A stretch of DNA of 64,000 bases from Echinicola arenosa (lineage in GTDB: Bacteria; Bacteroidota; Bacteroidia; Cytophagales; Cyclobacteriaceae): NCBI RefSeq assembly GCF_014841125.1, contig NZ_JACYTQ010000008.1:62001-126000 (forward strand). The letters run 5' to 3'. Under the pieces are notes generated by a model. That model worked only from the letters and a program-made list of their open reading frames with translations, did no database searches and was not told where the DNA came from. Shown in pieces: positions 8,491 to 15,112 of the stretch (its first letter is position 1; each line of letters opens with the position of its first letter). The translations under genes were made by a program, and so were the position numbers.

Positions 8491-9507
8491 CTACTTAATT
8501 TCTTGATTCATCTCCATCATAATTTCTGCAAACATTCTAACCGATTTCAACCGATCTTCTAAAGAGTAGGCTGTAGATACCACTATCAGTTCATCCACTC
8601 CGGTCTCATCAAGAAAAGCCTGAACCTGGCTTTTCACGGTCTGTTTGCTTCCCACAAAAGAATATTTCAGCATTTGGTGTAAGGAAGGGTGGTTAAACAT
8701 TCCTATCAGTTCATCCGTCAGTCCTGTTGGTGGTTGTAGGGGCTCTCTTCCCCCTGTTAAGACCGACATAAACATCCTTATTAAGCTGGTAAACATTCGC
8801 TCGGCTTCTGCATCGGTATCGCCTACATACACATTGATTCCTGCCATTGTATAAGGTTGCTGCAGAAATTCAGAAGGTTGAAATTCCTGTTTATAAATTC
8901 TTAATGCATTATGTAAATGTGTGGATGCAAAATGGCTCGCAAAGGCATAAGGCAAGCCCTCTTTTGCTGCTAAATGAGCACTATCTGTACTGGAACCTAA
9001 TAAATACAAGGGTATATCTGTACCTTCAGCGATGGTTGCCCTTACAGACGAACTTTTATTTTCCGGAGAAAAGTACTGTTGGATTTTCTTTATTTCCCCG
9101 GGAAATGAATGTGCAGCCTGCATAAAATCAGATCGTATAGCTTTGGCAGTTTGAGGATCCGTACCCGGTGCTCGGCCCAGACCTAAATCAATCCGATTTG
9201 GATACAAATGCGCCAGGGTACCAAATTGTTCAGCTATAATTAAGGGAGAGTGGTTGGGAAGCATAATACCTCCCGAACCTACTCGTATGCTATGGGTGTT
9301 TTCTGCAATGTAGCCAATAAGTACGGAGGTAGCGCTGCTCCCAATATTATCTGAGTTATGATGCTCCGCGAACCAAATACGTTTATAGTTTAAAGCTTCC
9401 GCCTCTTTTGCCAGCGCCAATGAATTATTCAATGTCTGTTTTATAGTATCTCCTTGCGAAACTACGGCCAGCTCTAAAATGGAGTATTCTATTTTTGCTT
9501 TATTCAT
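8491..9507 (-). CDS. LLM-class flavin-dependent oxidoreductase, MsnO8-like
   Basis: A 338-residue luciferase-like monooxygenase of the MsnO8 branch. Family stretches are RIWFAEHHN near residue 43, HSIRVGSGGIMLPNHSPL near residue 90 and LYPNRIDLGLGRAPGTD near residue 115. It would use reduced FMN; the substrate is unknown. The gene is bracketed by two near-identical direct repeats of about 110 bp (8373-8486 and 9651-9764), each holding the hxlR leader, so it looks inserted or duplicated into an older reductase/hxlR junction. Its divergent neighbour at 9721 is the likely regulator. Confidence 0.87.
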   Translation of the reverse strand: MNKAKIEYSILELAVVSQGDTIKQTLNNSLALAKEAEALNYKRIWFAEHHNSDNIGSSATSVLIGYIAENTHSIRVGSGGIMLPNHSPLIIAEQFGTLAHLYPNRIDLGLGRAPGTDPQTAKAIRSDFMQAAHSFPGEIKKIQQYFSPENKSSSVRATIAEGTDIPLYLLGSSTDSAHLAAKEGLPYAFASHFASTHLHNALRIYKQEFQPSEFLQQPYTMAGINVYVGDTDAEAERMFTSLIRMFMSVLTGGREPLQPPTGLTDELIGMFNHPSLHQMLKYSFVGSKQTVKSQVQAFLDETGVDELIVVSTAYSLEDRLKSVRMFAEIMMEMNQEIK

Positions 9508-9650
9508 ATATCCTGAAATCCTGTTTACCTGTACTTAAGAAATTCTTTTGATAATCCCCAATAGCATCTGATTCTTCGATGTATCTATTATTTTGTAAAA
9601 AGGGTTAAAACAGCACTATTTTATTTATATCGTCTGCTTTATTATTTCTC

Positions 9651-9720
9651 TTGCAAATTTACCAAAATTAACTTTCCTTTGTAAAGCACTTTCCTAAAGG
9701 AAAGCGATAGTTTAAAACGT
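9651..9720 (+). promoter_or_regulatory. hxlR leader with CTTTCC-TAAA-GGAAAG operator-like palindrome
   Basis: Within the divergent region between the monooxygenase (start 9507) and hxlR (ATG 9721), CTTTCC, four bases, then GGAAAG form an inverted repeat around 9690-9705, and a further CTTTCC lies 19 bases upstream. The same block is conserved in front of the truncated copy at 8373-8442, while more distal bases have drifted. HxlR proteins usually bind such palindromes near their own promoter, so auto-regulation is a fair inference. Confidence 0.5.
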
Positions 9721-10071
9721 ATGGCAGTAAAAAAAGGATATAATAATTGTCTGGATACGGTGAGACCCGTGCGGGATACACTAGAGGTAATCAATGGCAA
9801 ATGGAAATTACCTATCATTATTTCAGTAGGTATTGGGAACGAAAGATTTACGGATATTCAGGATAGCATCGATGGATTGACACCAAAAGTGTTGGCTAAG
9901 GAGCTTAAAGATTTGGAGGAACACCAGCTGATCAAAAGGATTGTCATTGACGATTATCCGGTAAAAATCTCTTATAAATTAACCCCTTATGCGGACACCT
10001 TAAACCCGATAATCTTTGCGCTGAAAGATTGGGGGATCAATCACAAAAGGAAGATATTTAATAAAGAGTAA
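9721..10071 (+). CDS. HxlR-family transcriptional regulator
   Basis: A 116-residue winged-helix regulator of the HxlR family. RPVRDTLEVINGKWKLPII at the N-terminus and the helix-turn-helix/wing region with DSIDGLTPKVLAKELKDLEEHQLI are typical, as is the C-terminal LKDWGINHKRK. These proteins often sense electrophiles or redox state through a conserved N-terminal Cys; a Cys is present at residue 10. It is divergent from the monooxygenase and reductase genes, which it probably controls. An attC-like repeat begins 33 bases after its stop, so it may also be a cassette-borne gene. Confidence 0.88.
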   Translation: MAVKKGYNNCLDTVRPVRDTLEVINGKWKLPIIISVGIGNERFTDIQDSIDGLTPKVLAKELKDLEEHQLIKRIVIDDYPVKISYKLTPYADTLNPIIFALKDWGINHKRKIFNKE

Positions 10072-10103
10072 AGGATTAGAGAAGCCTAAATAAAAAACTA
10101 TAG

Positions 10104-10180
10104 CCAACAACTAAGCATTCATGTGGCCGGAACGGACGAACCCTCCTATGGCGGGCAGGCATGAATGCAGTGTTGAACGA
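10104..10180 (+). repeat. attC-like imperfect inverted repeat, site 1
   Basis: The 5' arm CCAACAACTAAGCATTCATG (10104-10123) pairs imperfectly with the 3' arm CATGAATGCAGTGTTGAACG (10160-10179), leaving unpaired bases in the 5' arm as in integron attC sites. The 3' end contains GTTGAAC, an exact match to the attC core GTTRRRY, and the 5' end AGCCAAC is one base off RYYYAAC. It lies 33 bases after the hxlR stop. The loop holds a GC-rich stretch with GGCGGGCAGGC. Folding is read by eye only. Confidence 0.45.
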
Positions 10181-10517
10181 ATGGTGCTGGGAAAGGGATA
10201 ATTATGGGGAAAGCTTTTTCCCCATTTGTATTTTTGGAGGTTGGAGCTTAAAAAATCCGGTACCTGAGCGGCTTTTTTGCCTGCTTTTTGGTGGTATTTT
10301 GGTTGCGACTTGCTAATGCTTCGGGAAACTACTCCCGCACATAAGGGATACCGATAGTTATCGGCACAGGCATTTCACCCTCTGGAATAATTTGGTATCT
10401 TCGATACCTGATGCCCATGCTCGGCACACACATGCGGCTAAATGCCATATTGTTTCAAGATACTTTGTATCTTTTCACAATATGGCATTTAGCCGCCCGC
10501 CCATTATTCGTTAATTT
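10181..10517. other. Gene-free stretch rich in small hairpins
   Basis: No credible ORF. Several short inverted repeats are visible: GGGGAAA/TTTCCCC at 10206-10223 followed by a T-rich run (weak terminator candidate for hxlR), CGGGA/TCCCG near 10322-10336, CCGATA/TATCGG near 10350-10363 and GGTATC/GATACC near 10394-10408. The 3' part holds the long hairpin at 10434-10496. Confidence 0.45.
10434..10496. repeat. 63-nt near-perfect hairpin in front of the lipoprotein gene
   Basis: Outer arms of 20 bp (GCGGCTAAATGCCATATTGT and its exact complement) enclose TTC/TTC mismatches, inner arms AAGATAC/GTATCTT and a TTT loop. The hairpin ends 21 bases before the ATG at 10518. The block CATGCGGCTAAATGCC at its 5' side recurs as CATGCGGCTATATGCC at 13288-13303 before another gene, but there without the hairpin. 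Here the extra bases copy the flank in inverted form. Confidence 0.75.
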
Positions 10518-11078
10518 ATGACACGACACATTTACATAATATTGACAATTATGTTGACTGCTTGTGGGACAACTCCGACTGACAAAAACAATGTTGAAAC
10601 CCAAACAAGTAAAGTTGAAACAACCGCCAGTTTACAGACCGCTGCTTTGACAAATAATAAACAATTGGAAGAAACTACCGGCTACAATAATGCTACATTT
10701 TTTGTGGTAGTTGCAGATACAAGCCTTGACTATTCTATACTTCGTAAAAAAATGTTTGACATAAACAAGAAACTGAATATTCAAATTGACACAATAGGAC
10801 GGTTTTACAACAAGACCAAAAATCTTATCGCATTGCCCGACAATGACGAAAATGAAATTTATGCAGGCAACTATTTCCCAAGACGTTTTCCATCGGATAA
10901 TTTGAGTTTAGAATACTTGGACTTTTACCAAAGACCAGCAGGCGAAAAAACTATTGCTTTGGTGACAGGCATTTACGAAACAGAAAAAAGTGCGGACAGT
11001 GCATTGACTGTGATACATAATATTGAGAAAAAAGCATTTAAAATCAAAGCGGACATTTATGTGGGTTGTATGCACTGA
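10518..11078 (+). CDS. Putative lipoprotein of unknown function
   Basis: A 186-residue protein with a short signal peptide and the lipobox MLTAC, so Cys16 would be lipidated. A Thr/Gln/Asn-rich linker follows to about residue 50. The globular part has no catalytic motif I recognise; the C-terminal half (TIALVTGIYETEKSADSALTVI) faintly recalls a SPOR-type peptidoglycan-binding fold, which I do not claim. It sits alone between two attC-like repeats, in the position of a single-gene cassette, and is richer in A+T than the housekeeping genes. Confidence 0.6.
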   Translation: MTRHIYIILTIMLTACGTTPTDKNNVETQTSKVETTASLQTAALTNNKQLEETTGYNNATFFVVVADTSLDYSILRKKMFDINKKLNIQIDTIGRFYNKTKNLIALPDNDENEIYAGNYFPRRFPSDNLSLEYLDFYQRPAGEKTIALVTGIYETEKSADSALTVIHNIEKKAFKIKADIYVGCMH

Positions 11079-11096
11079 CGTAAAAAGAAAATCTAC

Positions 11097-11155
11097 GCAT
11101 AACAACTAGGTTTTCGTCGCGTGCGTAGCAAGAACCATGAAACCGGTGTTGCACG
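11097..11155 (+). repeat. attC-like imperfect inverted repeat, site 2
   Basis: The 5' arm ATAACAACTAGGTTT pairs with the 3' arm AAACCGGTGTTGCACGG with bulged bases in the 5' arm. AACAACTA in the 5' arm and GTGTTGnACG in the 3' arm are identical in site 1 at 10104. GTTGCAC is one base off the attC core GTTRRRY, and GCATAAC is one base off RYYYAAC. It begins 18 bases after the lipoprotein stop, the usual place for attC at the end of a cassette. Confidence 0.45.
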
Positions 11156-11245
11156 GTACCGATGGCTATCGTGTACGGAGAGGTTCCTATGGGGATTGAG
11201 TCAGGATTTTTTGATGGAAACGAGGTGTCCAATTAGATTAAAAAG

Positions 11246-11286
11246 TTGTCAGTTTATACCTCCCTCCGGTCGGCATAAACTGACAA
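11246..11286. repeat. Hairpin with perfect 12-bp arms
   Basis: TTGTCAGTTTAT and ATAAACTGACAA are exact complements separated by a 17-nt GC-rich loop (ACCTCCCTCCGGTCGGC). The right half resembles 13253-13287, where TTTATGCGCC, CCCTTCGGTCGC and ACGACAA occur in the same order, so both may derive from one repeat type. No gene overlaps it. Confidence 0.6.
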
Positions 11287-11494
11287 TGGGCATTATAAAA
11301 AGACCGACTACAACCAAGACATAGACAACAAACAAGTGAAAAAAGAATAAAAATAGACTACTAGACTTAAAAACAACTGAAGGTTGTCAGAAAACAACCA
11401 AATGTAACAAGCTTACAACTTTAAGTAGCGGCTGAAATTTGACCAATGGACAGACTTGAAAATATCTTTGAAGCATCAAATTTTAAACAAAATG
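11287..11494. other. Gap between hairpin and MITE-like copy
   Basis: AT-rich sequence without an ORF of interest. No promoter or RNA motif is recognised. Together with the repeats on both sides it makes a 580-base gene-free stretch between the lipoprotein and the XRE gene. Confidence 0.35.
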
Positions 11495-11643
11495 TATATC
11501 CGCAATTGCACCAGTAAAGGTTAAAAACGAGTCGAAATGTTCGTTTTGATTAAAATATCAACTGCTTCGGTCTTCAGGATTCAAACTTCTGACCACTTTA
11601 AGCAAAGGATTTAAGGTTACTGGCATCATTGCGGATAATCAGA
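11495..11643 (-). mobile_element. MITE-like repeat, copy A
   Basis: Ends are imperfect inverted repeats: TATATCCGCAATTGCACCAGTA on the left and TACTGGCATCATTGCGGATA on the right. On the minus strand the sequence matches copies at 14394 (+), 19638 (+) and 39117 (-). An internal inverted repeat AAAACGA/TCGTTTT is present. It carries no ORF. It ends 14 bases before the ATG of the XRE gene and could influence its expression. Confidence 0.7.
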
Positions 11644-11657
11644 TTAAACAAAAAAAG

Positions 11658-12548
11658 ATGTTACATTCAAATTTAATCGGCAATAAAATTGCCACAGCAA
11701 GAAAGAAAGCGAATCTTTCACAATCAGAGCTTGCCCAGCAAATCGCAATCAGTCCACAGGCAGTTGGCAAGTGGGAACGTGGCGAATCTATGCCTGACAT
11801 AACCACATTAAACAACCTTGCAAAAATATTTGGAGTTGACTTGAACTACTTTTCAGAAAATTTTTCAACTACTGAAATTAACCCTAAAGAAAAACAACCA
11901 CTCGAAAATTTAGGTGCAGAAATAAAAAAACGTTTTGATTGGAATTGGGATATGTCTCAAGGAAATTGGGTTGATGCCGATTTTTCAGGACTGAAAGGCC
12001 TAAAGGATAAGTTCAGTTCATCCAATATCAAAAAATGCAAATTCATTAAGTCCGACCTGTCAGGTTTAACGTTAAAGGGAAATAGAATTACAGATTGTGA
12101 TTTTTCTCAATCGGATATCAGAAACGGAAAAATAAATACTTCTGAAATTTCTAAATCAACTTTCAAAGAAACCAGTTTGATAGACGCAGAAGTTCAGCAA
12201 AGTGAAATTAAAAACTGCAACTTTGACAAATCAAATCTATCGGGAGCAGAGTTTATCAACTCAAACTTTCAAAAGAACTCAATTGAGAGTGCTGTATTGA
12301 AACATACATCTTTCAAAAACACTGGCTTGTCTGAAATAACCTTTGGCGGCAATATTGAAGATTGCTCTTTTGAAAATTGCTCATTTAAAGGCGTTAAGTT
12401 CGAAAACGCAACAATCTTGAACACGTTTTTCAAACACAACCGAAAATTTAACAAAGTTGAGCTTATAGACTGTAAAGTGGACAAATTAACTTTTGCATTT
12501 TTAAAAAGCAACGGTGCGAAATTGGAAGGTATCACTATAATTGAATAA
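11658..12548 (+). CDS. XRE-type HTH / pentapeptide-repeat protein
   Basis: A 296-residue fusion. Residues about 8-62 form a Cro/CI helix-turn-helix (ARKKANLSQSELAQQIAISP and VGKWERGESMPDITTLNNLA). After a linker, residues about 100-290 are built of pentapeptide-type repeats with the A(D/N)(L/F)xx rhythm (NCNFDKSNLSGAEFINSNF). The repeat part should fold into a beta-helix; some such helices mimic DNA or protect gyrase, but most have unknown roles. HTH plus pentapeptide repeats is an uncommon regulator layout. It starts an apparent operon with the MORN and cupin genes (17 and 2 bases apart). Confidence 0.82.
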   Translation: MLHSNLIGNKIATARKKANLSQSELAQQIAISPQAVGKWERGESMPDITTLNNLAKIFGVDLNYFSENFSTTEINPKEKQPLENLGAEIKKRFDWNWDMSQGNWVDADFSGLKGLKDKFSSSNIKKCKFIKSDLSGLTLKGNRITDCDFSQSDIRNGKINTSEISKSTFKETSLIDAEVQQSEIKNCNFDKSNLSGAEFINSNFQKNSIESAVLKHTSFKNTGLSEITFGGNIEDCSFENCSFKGVKFENATILNTFFKHNRKFNKVELIDCKVDKLTFAFLKSNGAKLEGITIIE

Positions 12549-12565
12549 CCAAGCACCAACAAAAA

Positions 12566-12799
12566 ATGAAAGAGAAAAAGCAAGAAATTGTTGATGGAAT
12601 CACCATAAAATATCACGCTAACGGTAAGACCATTTGGTCGAAAGGAAAAATAATTGAAGGAAAACCCGAAGGTTATTGGCAATGGTTTCGAATAGACGGA
12701 ACAGTTAAGCGTTCAGGACATTTCGTAAACGGTGAACCAGTTGGTGAATGGACAACTTATGACGACAAAGGAAACCCTTATAAAGTAACTAAACGATAA
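12566..12799 (+). CDS. Small MORN-repeat (MORN_2/YwqK-like) protein
   Basis: A 77-residue protein made of about two to three MORN-type repeats, visible as YHANGKTIWSKGKIIEGKPEGYWQ, then YDDKG near the end. MORN_2 proteins are often annotated as toxin-antitoxin-related or phage-growth proteins without proof; here no partner toxin is evident. It lies 17 bases after the XRE/pentapeptide gene and 2 bases before the cupin gene, so all three are likely one transcript. Confidence 0.65.
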   Translation: MKEKKQEIVDGITIKYHANGKTIWSKGKIIEGKPEGYWQWFRIDGTVKRSGHFVNGEPVGEWTTYDDKGNPYKVTKR

Positions 12800-12801
12800 C
12801 A

Positions 12802-13209
12802 ATGGAACATAAGCACAATCACACCGATAAATTACTCTTAAAAACTGGCGAAGGTAGAACTTACCAATGCGGTACTATGAAAGCTGTGTTTAAGGCAGAT
12901 GAAAATGAAACCGATAATAAATATAGTATTTCCGAGTGGTGGCTTGAACCCAATTCTGAAGGACCAGGTGCACATTTACACGAAGAAAATGACGAGATAT
13001 TCTATGGCATAGAAGGAACCACTTCTATATTGGTTGGTGATGAATGGCATAATATAGAAAAAGGCACTTTTTTAAGAATCCCAGCCAGAACCATTCACGA
13101 TTTTGCCAATAAAACAAATGAAAAATGTGGCGTTCTCAATTTCTTTATTCCCGGTGGATTTGAGAGAAATATGCCATCCATTGTAAAGTGGTTTGAAGAA
13201 AATAAATAA
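12802..13209 (+). CDS. Cupin-domain protein
   Basis: A 135-residue single-domain cupin. The first metal-binding motif is visible as GAHLHEENDEIFYGIEG (His, His, Glu ligands near residues 54-60) and the second as PARTIHDFANKT (His near residue 94). Such small cupins include dioxygenases, isomerases and sugar-binding sensors; the sequence does not discriminate. It is the last gene of the XRE-MORN-cupin run. The gene that follows (13324) has its own leader. Confidence 0.78.
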   Translation: MEHKHNHTDKLLLKTGEGRTYQCGTMKAVFKADENETDNKYSISEWWLEPNSEGPGAHLHEENDEIFYGIEGTTSILVGDEWHNIEKGTFLRIPARTIHDFANKTNEKCGVLNFFIPGGFERNMPSIVKWFEENK

Positions 13210-13252
13210 AAACGGACCGCTTGAAATGCCCTACGTTTCATACCCGAGACCA

Positions 13253-13323
13253 TTTATGCGCCCCCTTCGGTCGCTACAAAACGACAACATGCGGCTATAT
13301 GCCCATTGGCGGTAATTAAACAA
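13253..13323 (+). repeat. Cassette-type leader related to the one at 10431-10517
   Basis: CATGCGGCTATATGCC at 13288-13303 matches CATGCGGCTAAATGCC at 10431-10446. It is followed by CATTGGCGGTAATT and, 6 bases later, the ATG at 13324; before the lipoprotein gene the parallel order is CATTATTCGTTAATT then ATG. The 35 bases before it resemble the hairpin at 11246-11286. These shared pieces suggest that genes in this region arrived with a common 5' leader. No attC-like core is seen here. Confidence 0.45.
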
Positions 13324-13786
13324 ATGACGATCAGGAGACAAATCATATTGACACTTTTTACGACTGTATATTTAGCTACAGTTCTCCTGTCTGATATATC
13401 TTTAACAGTTTTCCCTAAGAACATTGACGATTCTTTGTTCAATTGTGGTTTACGGACTAGTCGGACTTAATTTGATAAATCCATTTGCGTGGGACACATT
13501 TAAAATGAAAAGCTTTTACTTCGAGACCGTAGGTGGACGACTATTCAATGCCAATTTCAAGCCAGTAGGCGCATATGCTGGTGGAGAAGGAGTCTTTTGG
13601 ATAACTGAGAGCCCAAGATTATTGCCGTTTATTGAAATTGAAAAATACTATGATGGAAGTGTCATGTGGGACTTCAGAATAACTGAATGGGAAGGTGAGC
13701 CAGTTGACCAAACAAAAGTCCTGAAGAGCTATATTTTAGACGAAATGATTGAAAAAGAAAATAAAGAAAACAAATTGGACTACTAA
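13324..13786 (+). pseudogene. Small membrane protein, probably split by a frameshift
   Basis: Two overlapping frames. From ATG 13324 a 48-residue frame encodes MTIRRQIILTLFTTVYLATV, a clear membrane segment, and stops at 13470. A second frame, open from about 13406 to 13786 and lacking an ATG before 13505, encodes YGLVGLNLINPFAWDTFKMK and a soluble domain with FWITESPRLLPFIEIEKYYD. The cassette-type leader points to ATG 13324, so one original protein of about 150 residues broken by an indel between 13406 and 13470 is likely. The alternative is a separate gene starting at TTG 13424 or ATG 13505. Function unknown. Confidence 0.5.
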
Positions 13787-13788
13787 AT

Positions 13789-14259
13789 ATGGAGAGCGAC
13801 AGAACAGTTTTTTACACATTCAAATACCTCCCATTTGTCGTGGGACTTTTTTTTATAGCGATTCCGTTAATCGCACATTTGGATCCTGAGAACGCGACAT
13901 TTAATGGAGAACCCGGAGCACCGGACTTTTGGACAACGGTGATTTTTGTTTTGACAGGAATCTTCGTTGGACTCATACCATTTCTGTACATTGACAAACT
14001 TGTTGTAGTTGAACTTAACAATCAAAAAATTAAAATTATAAAGGGAGACAAAGTAATCGAGTTCAACTGGCTAGACGTTGAGACAGTAAAAATGGTGCCG
14101 ACCATTTTTCCACCTCTATACAAACTTAGACTTAAAAACTACGGGGACTATTTTCTTTTCAACACGACAAGGTGGGGAGCTCAATTTATCGTTTTCACGT
14201 GGGACTGGAGTGAAATGGGTGGATTGATAAAGAGAAAAAAAGAAGAATTAGGAATCTAA
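13789..14259 (+). CDS. Two-span membrane protein with a PH-like C-terminal domain
   Basis: A 156-residue protein starting 2 bases after the previous stop. Hydrophobic segments at about residues 14-30 and 46-66 are followed by a soluble beta-rich region with VVELNNQKIKIIKGDKVIEF, a pattern like bacterial PH-type or photosystem-assembly-like domains. No catalytic motif is seen. It is the last gene of the AT-rich accessory run, and copy B of the MITE-like repeat lies 135 bases downstream. Confidence 0.6.
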   Translation: MESDRTVFYTFKYLPFVVGLFFIAIPLIAHLDPENATFNGEPGAPDFWTTVIFVLTGIFVGLIPFLYIDKLVVVELNNQKIKIIKGDKVIEFNWLDVETVKMVPTIFPPLYKLRLKNYGDYFLFNTTRWGAQFIVFTWDWSEMGGLIKRKKEELGI

Positions 14260-15112
14260 ACTTCGGTAAGTATGGGAACAGCTTTTTCTTAATTTAGCCT
14301 TTTGAAGCTAAACAATATTGAGAATCACAGGTTGGATAATCTATCAATTTGAAATCTGTGTGCATCCTTTTCATCTGTGGCCAAATAAAAAAATCTGATT
14401 ATCGACAATGATGCCATTAACCTTAAATACTTTGTTAAAATAGTTAGTATCTTGTCTAACTGCCAGATAAACCAGATGTCAGAAGACCGAAGTAAACCAA
14501 ATTTTAACCAAGGTGAATATTTGGATACACTGCTGATCCATACGGATGTGATTGCTGATTTATATGAATTTTTTAAATTTTATAACTACCAAAATATAAA
14601 GCAATTGAAATTTTTAAAACCCCTATCAGAAGACCTTCATTACAAACAAGCTACATTTTGTTTCCAATCGGTATTCAAAACCTTTCTTTATTGGTAAAAT
14701 ACCATGATTTATAGGAAAATAGCCAAAAGGGAACGTATATACTACTAGACCCCAAGGTATCCCCAAGACTGCTATAAGGGAACTCCCCTTTTTGGAGGGT
14801 AAAAAAGTAAGAATTAAGCTTTTTGAGACATTAGATTGCACTATCATTTTATTTCTTGCCTGTAGGGAAATTTCACCTCCTTGCTCCACGCATGAATCCC
14901 TTTGCGCAAATTATCACTTGTTTTGCTTCGGCTAACCTTTGAAGTGATCTGCTCCACCCCTGCTCCGCTGTTTCTTTTACCTTTGTAACGATCAACTTTA
15001 TGGTCTATATTCATAATTTAATTACAATTAATAAGCATCAAACATAAACTTCCCATCTGGAGGCTATGATTATTTCAGCCTCCTTGATGGTATTAAAAAA
15101 TACGAAGCCAAC
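14260..15112. other. Gene-poor stretch with repeat copy B
   Basis: About 850 bases without a convincing gene. It contains ATCTGTGTGCATC and TCATCTGTGG at 14353-14380, a motif seen again near 34015-34036, and repeat copy B. A minus-strand frame at 14844-15014 (56 residues, starting MNIDHKVDRYKGKRNSG) has a protein-like composition but no recognised family and may be chance. Confidence 0.4.
14394..14513 (+). mobile_element. MITE-like repeat, copy B (degenerate)
   Basis: TCTGATTATCGACAATGATGCCATTAACC matches the left end of the family, in short pieces TGATTAT, AATGATGCCA and TAACCTTAAAT. The internal block AGAAGACCGAAG...TTTTAACCA also fits. The right end with CCGCAATTG is missing, so this copy is truncated or decayed. 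Confidence 0.6.

Noticed and set aside
13210-13323. A third attC-like site behind the cupin gene
   Set aside because: No GTTRRRY core or paired arms comparable to sites 1 and 2 were found. Only the shared leader and hairpin relic are present.
14452-14697. 81-residue plus-strand frame
   Set aside because: It starts inside repeat copy B, and its sequence has no coding character I can recognise.
14626-14889. 87-residue minus-strand frame with LPSKKGSSLIAVLGIPWG
   Set aside because: No family match, no usable neighbour, and it overlaps another candidate frame. Probably chance.
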